Shown here piece after piece: positions 35,515 to 43,179 of a stretch of 64,000 bases of DNA. The notes beneath the pieces were generated by a model. The model worked only from the letters and a program-made list of their open reading frames with translations, ran no database searches and was not told the origin of the DNA. Position numbers and translations under genes: made by a program. This DNA comes from Holophaga sp. (GTDB lineage Bacteria; Acidobacteriota; Holophagae; Holophagales; Holophagaceae). Location: NCBI GenBank assembly GCA_016715205.1, contig JADKBC010000004.1:62001-126000 (forward strand), written 5' to 3'. The stretch's first letter is position 1. Each line of letters opens with the position of its first letter.

Positions 35515-36351
35515 ATGAATCTGTTGCACGCCATCCTGTTGGGTCTGGTTCAAGGGCTTACGGAATTTCTGCCCGTTTCCTCCACCGCCCACCTCACGTT
35601 GGTGGAAAACCTGATGCTGAAGCGCAGCATGCCCTTGGCTTTTGATGTCCTACTGCATGTGGGCACCTTGGTAGCGCTGTGCGTGTACTTCCGCCGCGAA
35701 ATCGCGCAGGTGGTGCGTGGAATTTTCGGTGGGGATGCACAGGGGCGAAAATTAGCGCTCTGGCTGTTCATCGCCATGATCCCCACGGGGGTTTTTGCGC
35801 TGGCCACCCGGCATCTCAAGGAAACAGCCAAGGACCATATTTGGATCTATGGCATCTGCCTGTTCCTTACTGCTGGAATGCTGTTTGCTGCCAATGCGCT
35901 AGCCAAGCGGCAGGAGGGGCGTGGGGTGGCAGACATGACTGCCCTGGATGCCCTGGCCGTGGGAACGATTCAAGGGATCGGCGGGGGCTTTGGCCTTTCC
36001 CGCAGCGGGTCCACGATTTCCATCGGCGTTTTTCGTGGCTTGGCGCTGCCTGCCTCGGCGCGATTCAGTTTCCTGTTGGGCATACCCACCATTGCGGCCG
36101 CTGCGATCTTTGAAGGCAAAAAGCTGGTGAAGCCACTGTTGGCGGGGCAGACACTTCCCGCCGATCTCGCCTTTCCGGTGGGGTCCAGCCATCCGGGCCT
36201 GCTTTGTCTGGTGGGTGTAGTCGCAGCGGCGATCTCCGGGTATGCGGCTGTGGGGCTGTTGGATCGCTTTACCCGCCAGCCCAAACTCAATGGCTTTGGC
36301 CTTTATTGCCTTGGAGCAGGGGCACTCTTGGTGTTCATGGGGCTCCGGTAG
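35515..36351 (+). CDS. uppP: Undecaprenyl-diphosphatase
   Basis: Integral membrane enzyme that recycles the undecaprenyl carrier for peptidoglycan and polysaccharide. 278 residues, about eight spans. The first motif is intact (GLTEFLPVSSTAHL, with the catalytic Glu). The second reads GGGFGLSRSGSTIS, where most homologues have PG before xSRSG, so Pro is replaced by Phe; Arg and the serines are kept. TGGAG lies upstream of ATG 35515. Confidence 0.92.
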   Translation: MNLLHAILLGLVQGLTEFLPVSSTAHLTLVENLMLKRSMPLAFDVLLHVGTLVALCVYFRREIAQVVRGIFGGDAQGRKLALWLFIAMIPTGVFALATRHLKETAKDHIWIYGICLFLTAGMLFAANALAKRQEGRGVADMTALDALAVGTIQGIGGGFGLSRSGSTISIGVFRGLALPASARFSFLLGIPTIAAAAIFEGKKLVKPLLAGQTLPADLAFPVGSSHPGLLCLVGVVAAAISGYAAVGLLDRFTRQPKLNGFGLYCLGAGALLVFMGLR

Positions 36352-36466
36352 AACCCTGGGGATCCACCATTCGCCGGTCCCTTGGCCCGGTTCGACCTCA
36401 AGGCGGAAGACGTCCAGGTTTGGCCGGGTAGACTTCCTTTTCTGATCTTATTTCCGGGAGGCACGC

Positions 36467-37228
36467 GTGATTCAACTCACGGACGTATACAAGACATTCA
36501 CAGTGAAGGACAAACGCTCCCGGGCGAAAAAACAGATTGAAGCGGTAAAAGGCCTCTCGCTTACCGTGAAGCCAGGCGAAATATACGGGTTGCTTGGACC
36601 CAACGGAGCCGGAAAATCCACAACCTTGCGAATGATCGCCGGCCTCATGCAGGCCGATCAGGGCCAAATTCAGGTCTGTGGCATCGATACCAAGGCCGAG
36701 CCGGAAAAAGCGCGCGCCATGGTGGGCTATTTATCCACAGATTTGAATGTCTACGGCCGCTTCACCCCTCGCGAACTGTTGCGGCTCTTTGGGGAATTTC
36801 AGGGCGTGGACGCTAAAGTCGCCGAACGGCGCGGGATGCACCTACTGGAAAAACTGCAGCTCCTAGATTTTGCCGACGTAAAAATGGAAGGTTTTTCCAG
36901 CGGCCAGAAACAGAAAGTCTCCATCGCTCGCGCCCTGCTGCATGATCCCAAAGTGGTGATCTTTGACGAGCCCACCACCGGGCTGGATGTGTTGACGGCC
37001 AAGACGGTTCTGGATCTGCTGCGAATCATGCGATCCGAAGGTCGTTCCGTGATCGTGTCCACCCACGTGATGCCCATGGTGGATGAGATCTGCGATCGCG
37101 TAGGCATTATCTTTGACGGCGAACTGCACGGGGATGCAGCGCCCAAACAGATACTCGAAACTTGGAACGCGAAAACACTCGACGAGGTGTTTTTCCAGCT
37201 GGCCGCGCGCAGCGCGGCGGAGGTGTAG
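36467..37228 (+). CDS. ABC transporter ATP-binding protein (NatA type)
   Basis: 253 residues. Walker A GPNGAGKS (44-51), signature FSSGQKQKVSIA, Walker B VVIFDEPTTGLD and a switch His (STHVMPM) are all present. GTG start with GGGAGG upstream. The permease starts 2 bases after the stop, so the two form one exporter. It resembles NatA of the Na+-exporting NatAB system; substrate cannot be fixed from sequence. Confidence 0.9.
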   Translation: MIQLTDVYKTFTVKDKRSRAKKQIEAVKGLSLTVKPGEIYGLLGPNGAGKSTTLRMIAGLMQADQGQIQVCGIDTKAEPEKARAMVGYLSTDLNVYGRFTPRELLRLFGEFQGVDAKVAERRGMHLLEKLQLLDFADVKMEGFSSGQKQKVSIARALLHDPKVVIFDEPTTGLDVLTAKTVLDLLRIMRSEGRSVIVSTHVMPMVDEICDRVGIIFDGELHGDAAPKQILETWNAKTLDEVFFQLAARSAAEV

Positions 37229-37229
37229 G

Positions 37230-38441
37230 ATGCGCGGCGCCCTGCTGGTCTGCAAAAAAGAGTTCATGGAGCTTTCCAAGGATCGGAAGACCATGTTCTT
37301 TACGTTCCTGATGCCCTTCATCCTTTACCCGTTGATTTTTGGCATGATGGGCAAACTTAGCCAAAAGGATGTGGCCAGCCGAAAGGGCAAGCCCAGTCGA
37401 ATTCTTCTGGTGGATTCCACCCAGGTGATCGCGCCAGTCCTGAAGGCCGACGCCAAGTCCTTTGAGCTGGTGGCTGCGCCCCAGGGTGACGTGAAACAGG
37501 CCATCCGCGATCAGAAGCTGGAGATGATGCTGGAGGTGGATCCAGAGGCTTCCGCAAAGTTGACCCAGCACAAGACCTTCAGCCTGAACGCCACCTACGA
37601 CCAGAGCGATGACTCTTCCGGCTTGGCTCTGAAACGGCTCAAGGAGGCCTTGGAAAAGCAGAACACCTCCTGGGTTCAGGCTCGGCTTGGCGTCATGGGT
37701 GCTTCTCCCGAACTGGCAGTACCTTCTCGGATCCAGACCACCGACGCGAGCACCCCTGGCCTGGCTGTGAGCAAGGTGCTGGGTGCCTTCCTGCCCTACA
37801 TGATCATGTTGATGATGTTCGCTGGCTCCATGCAGCATGGCATTTACACCACGGCCGGTGAAAAGGAGCGGGGTACGCTGCTCAGCTTGCTTTCCACCAG
37901 CCTGCCGCGCAATCAGATCATCTGGGGCAAGCTGATTTACGTGTTTTCCATTGGCCTGATCTCGGTGCTGATCAACCTGGCCAGCATGGGGATCGCCATG
38001 GGGCGGATGGTTCCTTCAGTAGCTAGTACCGGTGGAAGCGCAGCCCAGGGCTTGGGCGCCCTGTCGTCCATTGCGAATCCGCTGACCTTGGTGCTCACCT
38101 TCCTGCTGATGATTCCGCTTGGGTTGCTCTTCGCCAACTTCATCGTGTTAATGGGTACCCAGGCCAAGAACACCGTTGAGGCTGGCACGGCCATCATGCC
38201 GGGATTCATGGTGGTGATCGTCGCGGCGGTGTTCTCCATGGCGCCCGGCATCGAAAAAATGGCCTTTCTGCCCTATGTCCCGATCCTCAATGTCAGCCTG
38301 GCCGTGCGGAAGCTCTTCAGCCATCAGGCCAATTACCTGGAATACACCATCGCCTTCCTGATGACCGTGGGATTGGCCGGACTCTTGACCTGGCTCTCCA
38401 CCCGTCTGCTAAACCGCGAGTCTGCCCTTTTCAAGGTATAG
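37230..38441 (+). CDS. ABC transporter permease (NatB/ABC-2 type)
   Basis: 403 residues. One N-terminal span (about 22-40, TMFFTFLMPFILYPLIFGMM), then a roughly 170-residue extracytoplasmic domain, then a cluster of five spans from about 185; this is the NatB/ABC-2 layout. The conserved GEKERGTLLSLLSTSLPRNQ coupling segment before the second span is clear. The start is ATG 37230. Confidence 0.9.
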   Translation: MRGALLVCKKEFMELSKDRKTMFFTFLMPFILYPLIFGMMGKLSQKDVASRKGKPSRILLVDSTQVIAPVLKADAKSFELVAAPQGDVKQAIRDQKLEMMLEVDPEASAKLTQHKTFSLNATYDQSDDSSGLALKRLKEALEKQNTSWVQARLGVMGASPELAVPSRIQTTDASTPGLAVSKVLGAFLPYMIMLMMFAGSMQHGIYTTAGEKERGTLLSLLSTSLPRNQIIWGKLIYVFSIGLISVLINLASMGIAMGRMVPSVASTGGSAAQGLGALSSIANPLTLVLTFLLMIPLGLLFANFIVLMGTQAKNTVEAGTAIMPGFMVVIVAAVFSMAPGIEKMAFLPYVPILNVSLAVRKLFSHQANYLEYTIAFLMTVGLAGLLTWLSTRLLNRESALFKV

Positions 38442-38469
38442 TTGAGGGGCAATGACACCGAGGTAAAGC

Positions 38470-38997
38470 ATGGCGACAAAACCTAAGTCCACCGCGACCA
38501 CGAGCTCCGCTCCCGTGAAGGGGCCGGAAAACCTTCTGGGCGACAAGCTGAATAGCGCGATGGCGCTGTTCTACGGTGGGAAGTTCAAGGAGGCGCAGAC
38601 CGCTTTGATTGCCTTGCTTGGGGAAGCCAAGGCTGCCGCCGATTTTGGCCTCGTCCATACGGTGCGCACCACCTTGACGGCCATCGAAGCTCGGCTCGCC
38701 AAGCCCGACACCACCAAGGATGCCCCTGAAATCGAAGCAATCCTGCACCTGAACAACCGGGAGAGTGAAACCGCGTTGGAGGTGCTGGATAAGGCTCTGA
38801 AATCCGATGGTGCCAATGGTCGCCTGAATTTTTTGAAAGCCACGGCCCTGGCCCAACTTGAACAGGTTGACCAGGCCGCCGAAGCCCTGAAAAAGGCTGT
38901 TGCGGTTGACCCTGAATACCAAGTGCTTTTCCGTCTGGAGCGGGATTTTGACGGCGTGCGCTACTGTGCCGCCTTTGCCGCCTTCGAAAGGGATTAG
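38470..38997 (+). CDS. TPR-like protein of unknown function
   Basis: 175 residues, soluble, helical. The low-complexity N-terminus (MATKPKSTATTSSAP) leads into helices with TPR spacing, clearest at about 105-150 (ALEVLDKALKSDGANGRLNF, then LAQLEQVDQAAEALKKAVAVDP). Starts 28 bases after the transporter and is 8 bases before yvcK, so it is probably co-transcribed with both. Function unknown. Confidence 0.65.
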   Translation: MATKPKSTATTSSAPVKGPENLLGDKLNSAMALFYGGKFKEAQTALIALLGEAKAAADFGLVHTVRTTLTAIEARLAKPDTTKDAPEIEAILHLNNRESETALEVLDKALKSDGANGRLNFLKATALAQLEQVDQAAEALKKAVAVDPEYQVLFRLERDFDGVRYCAAFAAFERD

Positions 38998-39005
38998 GCA
39001 CCGCC

Positions 39006-39995
39006 ATGATTGGTGCCCGCGGCCTCCACGCGGACCAGCCCCTTAGGGTGGCTGCCATTGGAGGAGGAACTGGGCTCGCGGCACTGCTGCGGGCCCTTAA
39101 ACATGAAGCGGGACGCAGTCGTGATCCTTGGCGCCTCACGGGCATCGTGACGGTTTCGGATAACGGCGGGAGTTCGGGGCGACTCCGGGCTGAACTTGGC
39201 GGCATCCCACCCGGTGACTTGAGGAACTGCCTCTCGGCGCTGACCCGCGAAGAATCGGTGCTTTCCGAGCTCCTGAATTACCGTTTCAAGGGCGAGGGCG
39301 CCTTGGCGGGGCATTCCCTTGGCAACCTCATGCTGCTGGCCCTGGCCGATATCTCTGGCGATTGGGTGCGTGCCATCCGACAACTTTCGGGCGTGCTGGT
39401 GACGGCCGGACGTCTATTCCCATCCACGGTGGTGCCGGTCACCCTCTGTGCCGAGGATATGGTAGGCCGCGCGTACCAGGGCGAAACCCAGGTCAATACC
39501 TGTACGCCGCCCCTGGCCAGACTCTGGATCGAGCCCCGGGACGCGGAACCCCTTGCCGAGGCTGTGCTGACGGTGATTCAGGCGGATCTCATCCTCCTGG
39601 CACCTGGCAGCTTGTACACCTCCACCATTCCCAACCTGCTTATCCCCGAGTTTCAGCGCGCCCTGGCGCGGTCCGAGGCACCCATTGTCTATGTCGCCAA
39701 CCTCATGACAGAGCCTGGGGAAAGCGTTGGCCTGGATCTGGAAACCCATGTGGCCAGCATCCAGGCCCTCGGTGGGTTGGGTCTTTCCGCTGTCATTGCC
39801 AACAACGCCTCGCTGCCAGACGCTTTACTGCAGCGCTATCTGGATGAGGGCGCCGCGCCGTTGCTGCCCGAAGGCGACCTGGCCTGTGGCGTCCCGGTCT
39901 TCGCCCAACCGCTGTTGGACCCCGAGGAGCAGGTGGCGCGGCATCACCCATCCCTACTGAATCGTGCCCTTAGGGATGTGATTGAATCCTTATGA
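39006..39995 (+). CDS. YvcK/CofD-like regulator (gluconeogenesis factor family)
   Basis: 329 residues. Begins VAAIGGGTGLAALLRALK, and has IVTVSDNGGSSGRLR and IPPGDLRNCLSAL, the signature of the YvcK/UPF0052 family, a CofD-like fold that binds UDP-sugars in Bacillus and influences carbon metabolism and cell-wall growth. The region APGSLYTSTIPNLLI is also conserved. The start MIGARGLHADQ is not certain; no strong ribosome site is seen. Confidence 0.9.
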   Translation: MIGARGLHADQPLRVAAIGGGTGLAALLRALKHEAGRSRDPWRLTGIVTVSDNGGSSGRLRAELGGIPPGDLRNCLSALTREESVLSELLNYRFKGEGALAGHSLGNLMLLALADISGDWVRAIRQLSGVLVTAGRLFPSTVVPVTLCAEDMVGRAYQGETQVNTCTPPLARLWIEPRDAEPLAEAVLTVIQADLILLAPGSLYTSTIPNLLIPEFQRALARSEAPIVYVANLMTEPGESVGLDLETHVASIQALGGLGLSAVIANNASLPDALLQRYLDEGAAPLLPEGDLACGVPVFAQPLLDPEEQVARHHPSLLNRALRDVIESL

Positions 39996-40091
39996 CTTAT
40001 GTCCTGGTCGCCCCTGGCCGATGAGTCTATTCTGCCCTGGGGAGTTGGTGCCTGTGGTGCGGCTCCACCGATTGAGTGCAGGAGATCCCGA

Positions 40092-41219
40092 ATGGGTTTG
40101 AAAGGTGACTTGGCGACCATGGGACTGGAGGACATCCTTCAGTGGCTGGCCGTGGGCAAGAAGACCGGCATCCTTGAACTTCAGGGTTTTATGCATTCCA
40201 AGCGGGTGTCCTTCGCGGAAGGCCGGATCACGGGTGTGTGGTCAACTGATCCCCGCGAGTACCTTGGGCAGTATCTGTTGGCCTTCAACCGCATCACCGA
40301 GGAACAACTGCGCGAGGCGCTGGCTTCCCAGGAGGATGAAAACCAACTGCTGGGGCGGATCCTGGTGAACCGCCAGTTGATTACTGAAGCCGAAATTCGC
40401 CGCATTGTGCAGCTCAAGGTGGACGAATCCATTTTCGATGCCTTTCTCTGGGAATTCGGGAATTTCGAATTCCATGATGGTGCCCAACCGCCCCAGAAAT
40501 CGGTGCTCCTGAACCTGGATGTCACAGGCATTGTGTTGGAGGGTGCTCGGCGGGTGGATGAATGGAAACGAATCAAGAAGGTCATCCGGGGTGGGGATGC
40601 CGTGCTGGATGCCGTCTCCGAGGCAATTGCCGAAATGCTGCCCCTGGCGCCGGAGGATGCGGATCTTCTGGCTCGGCTCAACGGTTCAAAAACCGTGGAC
40701 CAGCTCGTGATCGAAATGCGGGCCACGGATTTCAAAGTGCAGAAGCTGCTCTTCGACCTCCATGAAAAGGGCATGGTTCGCATTTCCCATCCCGGGGGCA
40801 AACTGGGAGAACGCAGCAGCCTGCAGCTCCAGCGGGCCAGGCAGTTGGTGGAAAAGCAGAAGCTGCAGGAAGCCCAGATCGAGCTGAAAAACATCCTGAT
40901 CGAGCAGCCAGCCCTGCCAGAAGCCCTTCGCATGCTGGAAGTGGTCGATCATCTTCTGGAAGAAACGGTCATCGATGAAAGCCGCGTGCCCGAATTGGCC
41001 GTTAGCATCGAAGACCTCATGCAGGCCCAACTGGGACCCAACGAGGCCTTCTTGGCCACCCGCGTGAACGGGGTATGGAGCATTAAAGACATCATTTCCA
41101 TTTCGCCTTTTACGCCCGAAGAATGTTTGACCATCTTCTCGAAGCTGCTCAAGCGTGGGATTCTCAGAGTTCAAATGCCGTATCCGGGGGGGATCCAGCA
41201 CGGCGCCAGCCGGTATTGA
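40092..41219 (+). CDS. PATAN/DUF4388-domain protein
   Basis: 375 residues. The N-terminus GLKGDLATMGLEDILQWLAVGKKTGILELQG is a typical PATAN/DUF4388 start, found in signalling proteins of Acidobacteriota, Deltaproteobacteria and cyanobacteria. A second segment (about 75-150) has helix-rich MshEN/PilB-N-like character (LGQYLLAFNRITEEQLREAL). A C-terminal winged-helix-like part (DIISISPFTPEECLTIFSKL) ends it. The start ATG 40092 has GGAGA six bases upstream. Probably a protein-interaction module; partner unknown. Confidence 0.75.
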   Translation: MGLKGDLATMGLEDILQWLAVGKKTGILELQGFMHSKRVSFAEGRITGVWSTDPREYLGQYLLAFNRITEEQLREALASQEDENQLLGRILVNRQLITEAEIRRIVQLKVDESIFDAFLWEFGNFEFHDGAQPPQKSVLLNLDVTGIVLEGARRVDEWKRIKKVIRGGDAVLDAVSEAIAEMLPLAPEDADLLARLNGSKTVDQLVIEMRATDFKVQKLLFDLHEKGMVRISHPGGKLGERSSLQLQRARQLVEKQKLQEAQIELKNILIEQPALPEALRMLEVVDHLLEETVIDESRVPELAVSIEDLMQAQLGPNEAFLATRVNGVWSIKDIISISPFTPEECLTIFSKLLKRGILRVQMPYPGGIQHGASRY

Positions 41220-41244
41220 AGCCCTCCCCATTCTGGAGGGAACC

Positions 41245-41967
41245 GTGCCTGCACCTGCCACTTGGATTCTCGCTTGCTTGCTCACCGTGGTCGCGCCCCT
41301 GGACGCCGCCAAGCCCAAGCCCAAACCCGCAGGCCCCAGCGCCGCTCAACTTCAGGCGCAGGTAAAAAAACTGACGGCCGAGCGGGATGAACTGAAGGAG
41401 CGCCTGGGCGCCACCGAAAGCATCCAGCAGGATTTAGCGGAAGCGAGCAAAAGCCGCGACCTGGCGCGCCAGGAAACCCTGGCCTGCCGAAAGGAGCTGG
41501 AACAATTGAAGGCCTCCTTCGGCGAAAACCAGTCCGGCAGCGATGCGATCCTCAACGATCTGCAAAAGGCCAAGGCCGATGGCGCCATGGCCGCCGCTGA
41601 GAACGAAAAATTGCGAAAGCAGGTAGAAGCCTTGGAAGCCAAGCTTCAATCCGGCGTGGCGGAAGGGGCCTTGATGGTCGTGGGTCCGGATATCACGCCA
41701 GCCAAGGCCATGAATATGAACCGGATCACCCCCAAGGCCCGCAAGGTGGATCGCGGCGTGGTGGTGGTGAATGTCCTGGTCAGTGAGAATGGCGAAGTGT
41801 TGGCGACCCGTCTCCTGCAGGGACTACCGGGCGACGATGAATGGGTGAAGAAAGCCAACGATGCCTGTGTGGATGCCGCCAAGCGACTTGTGTTTGATCC
41901 CGCCCGGGCCGCCGATGGCAAAACGAAAGTGCGCGTCTGGCAGGGCGTGGGGTTCCTAATCGATTAA
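41245..41967 (+). CDS. Secreted coiled-coil protein with TonB C-terminal-like domain
   Basis: 240 residues from GTG 41245 (GGAGGG five bases upstream). Signal peptide to about LDAA (residue 22), Pro/Lys-rich linker, then a coiled coil (about 35-140, QLQAQVKKLTAERDELKERL and following) and a C-terminal domain (about 165-240) of the TonB-C type: VVVVNVLVSENGEVLATRLL and AKRLVFDPAR. Likely periplasmic. It starts 25 bases after the PATAN gene, so they are in one unit. Confidence 0.7.
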   Translation: MPAPATWILACLLTVVAPLDAAKPKPKPAGPSAAQLQAQVKKLTAERDELKERLGATESIQQDLAEASKSRDLARQETLACRKELEQLKASFGENQSGSDAILNDLQKAKADGAMAAAENEKLRKQVEALEAKLQSGVAEGALMVVGPDITPAKAMNMNRITPKARKVDRGVVVVNVLVSENGEVLATRLLQGLPGDDEWVKKANDACVDAAKRLVFDPARAADGKTKVRVWQGVGFLID

Positions 41968-42162
41968 GAGCCAGTCCGTATATAACACGTACCCGCGGCG
42001 ATGTTGGGCGCGCGGCCGGCCTCGTCCCTCCGGGCTGGGGCGGCGGGCTTCGCTGGCGTTGTCCATGGCCCTCGACATGGAACCACCATGCCAGCGGCCC
42101 TGTCCTACCCAGCTTCACCCGGCGCTCCCAGCGCGGGCACGCGTTATTTACGGATAGGCTCT
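41967..42162. repeat. 196-bp quasi-palindromic element between convergent stops
   Basis: Imperfect terminal inverted repeats of about 31 bp (41967-41997 and 42132-42162, about 26 matches; inner 23 bp differ at 3 positions). Inside, nested arms continue: 42006-42013 with 42122-42129, GCTGGG 42034-42039 with CCCAGC 42108-42113, CGCTGGC 42051-42057 with GCCAGCG 42090-42096, and CCATG 42063-42067 with CATGG 42076-42080. The whole could fold into one long rod. It fills the gap between the two stops exactly. Confidence 0.7.
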
Positions 42163-42442
42163 ATACCTTGCAGCAGACATCCCCGGTGGCCCAGGCTTGG
42201 CAGGCGAGCCGCTGCTCGGGGGCGGCTTTCATTACCTTGAGGATGCGTCCCTCGGCGGTGCCCATTTCGGAAAGATGTTCGGCTCCCTCCAGCACTTCCA
42301 CCTTGCAAGTGCCGCAACGGGCGTGGCCTCCGCAGCGGTGATTGAGGCCCGCACCGCCCTTGGCTGCCGCTGCCAGGAGCGTGGTCTCCTGGTCCACTTC
42401 GACCTCATGGGTGGTTTTGCTTTGGAAGGTTATTTTGAACAT
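42161..42442 (-). CDS. Plant-type 2Fe-2S ferredoxin
   Basis: 93 residues with start ATG 42442 (MFKITFQSK). The cluster Cys pattern CGGHARCGTC followed by LACQ matches the C-x5-C-x2-C...C arrangement of [2Fe-2S] ferredoxins, and the fold elements VEVDQETTLLAAAAKGG fit. The stop codon lies in the right arm of the adjacent palindromic element. No partner reductase is next to it; convergent with the TonB-C gene. It could serve Fe-S assembly or a hydroxylase, but this cannot be resolved. Confidence 0.88.
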   Translation of the reverse strand: MFKITFQSKTTHEVEVDQETTLLAAAAKGGAGLNHRCGGHARCGTCKVEVLEGAEHLSEMGTAEGRILKVMKAAPEQRLACQAWATGDVCCKV

Positions 42443-42579
42443 GACAAACCTAAGATGAAGGCGACGGCCCACTTGTTTCAGTCTATCCCGTGATTTCACC
42501 GGACTGAGCGGGTACCCTGGATCTTTGCCCCTGCGCCGGGTCCCGCCCGGTATCCCCTGTTCGGGACGAGGAGACGCGG

Positions 42580-43179
42580 ATGTGGCACGTCGAGCACAAA
42601 TTGGAGACCACGGCGAGCCCTGCGGCCATCTGGCAGCGGTGGGGAGATGTGCAGCACTGGCCGGAGTGGGATGAGTCGCTGCTATGGGTTCGATTCCGGG
42701 GAACCGTGGCCCTCGGCAGCCGGGGCGCCATGAAGCTGCGATCCGGCGAACGGTTGAATTTTCGGGTCATTGAGTGCATTCCTGGTGCCAATCTCATCTG
42801 CCAGGCCCGCACCCTGGGAACGGTCATTCGGATGGTTTTCCAAGTAAAACCCTCCGACCTTGGGGCCCGTCTTGTCCATCGGGTTGAGGTACGAGGTGTT
42901 CTGGCGTGGCTGCTCGCCTTTACCCTCGGACGTTATCTGCGGGAAAGTCTGCCCGTAGCAGCACGAAAACTGGCAAGGCTTACGGCTGGTGCTGAAGCGC
43001 CGCCATCACTTCCTCTGCCGCGCGAATCCCGTGATCCTGGGCCTCCTCGAAAAGGGCGAGCCCCGAAAGATCCGAATGGGCAAAGTGAACGCCCTGGAAA
43101 GGCTGGCGGGCGAGGTCGAGCAGCGGGCTCCAAAGCAAGCCGGGGCGGGGGCGGATCATCGCGTGGCCCCAACGCATGA
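42580..43179 (+). CDS. SRPBCC/START-like protein with antisense-overlapping tail
   Basis: 199 residues. The first about 135 form a START/polyketide-cyclase-like fold (HKLETTASPAAIWQRWGDVQ, then WPEWDESLLWVRF, ending VAARKLARLTAG). The remaining about 65 residues (PRKGRAPKDPNGQSERPGKA and following Gly/Arg/Ser-rich stretch) are low complexity and lie antisense to the 3' end of the FAD gene (42980-43179). Either the true stop has been lost or the tail is read from the antisense strand; the domain's core is intact. No signal peptide seen. Substrate unknown. Confidence 0.6.
   Translation: MWHVEHKLETTASPAAIWQRWGDVQHWPEWDESLLWVRFRGTVALGSRGAMKLRSGERLNFRVIECIPGANLICQARTLGTVIRMVFQVKPSDLGARLVHRVEVRGVLAWLLAFTLGRYLRESLPVAARKLARLTAGAEAPPSLPLPRESRDPGPPRKGRAPKDPNGQSERPGKAGGRGRAAGSKASRGGGGSSRGPNA

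Noticed and set aside
41967..42162. Twister or hammerhead ribozyme in the palindromic element
   Set aside because: An AAGCCCG-like piece occurs on the minus strand but the other conserved parts of twister are not in place, and no CTGATGA...GAAA core is found.
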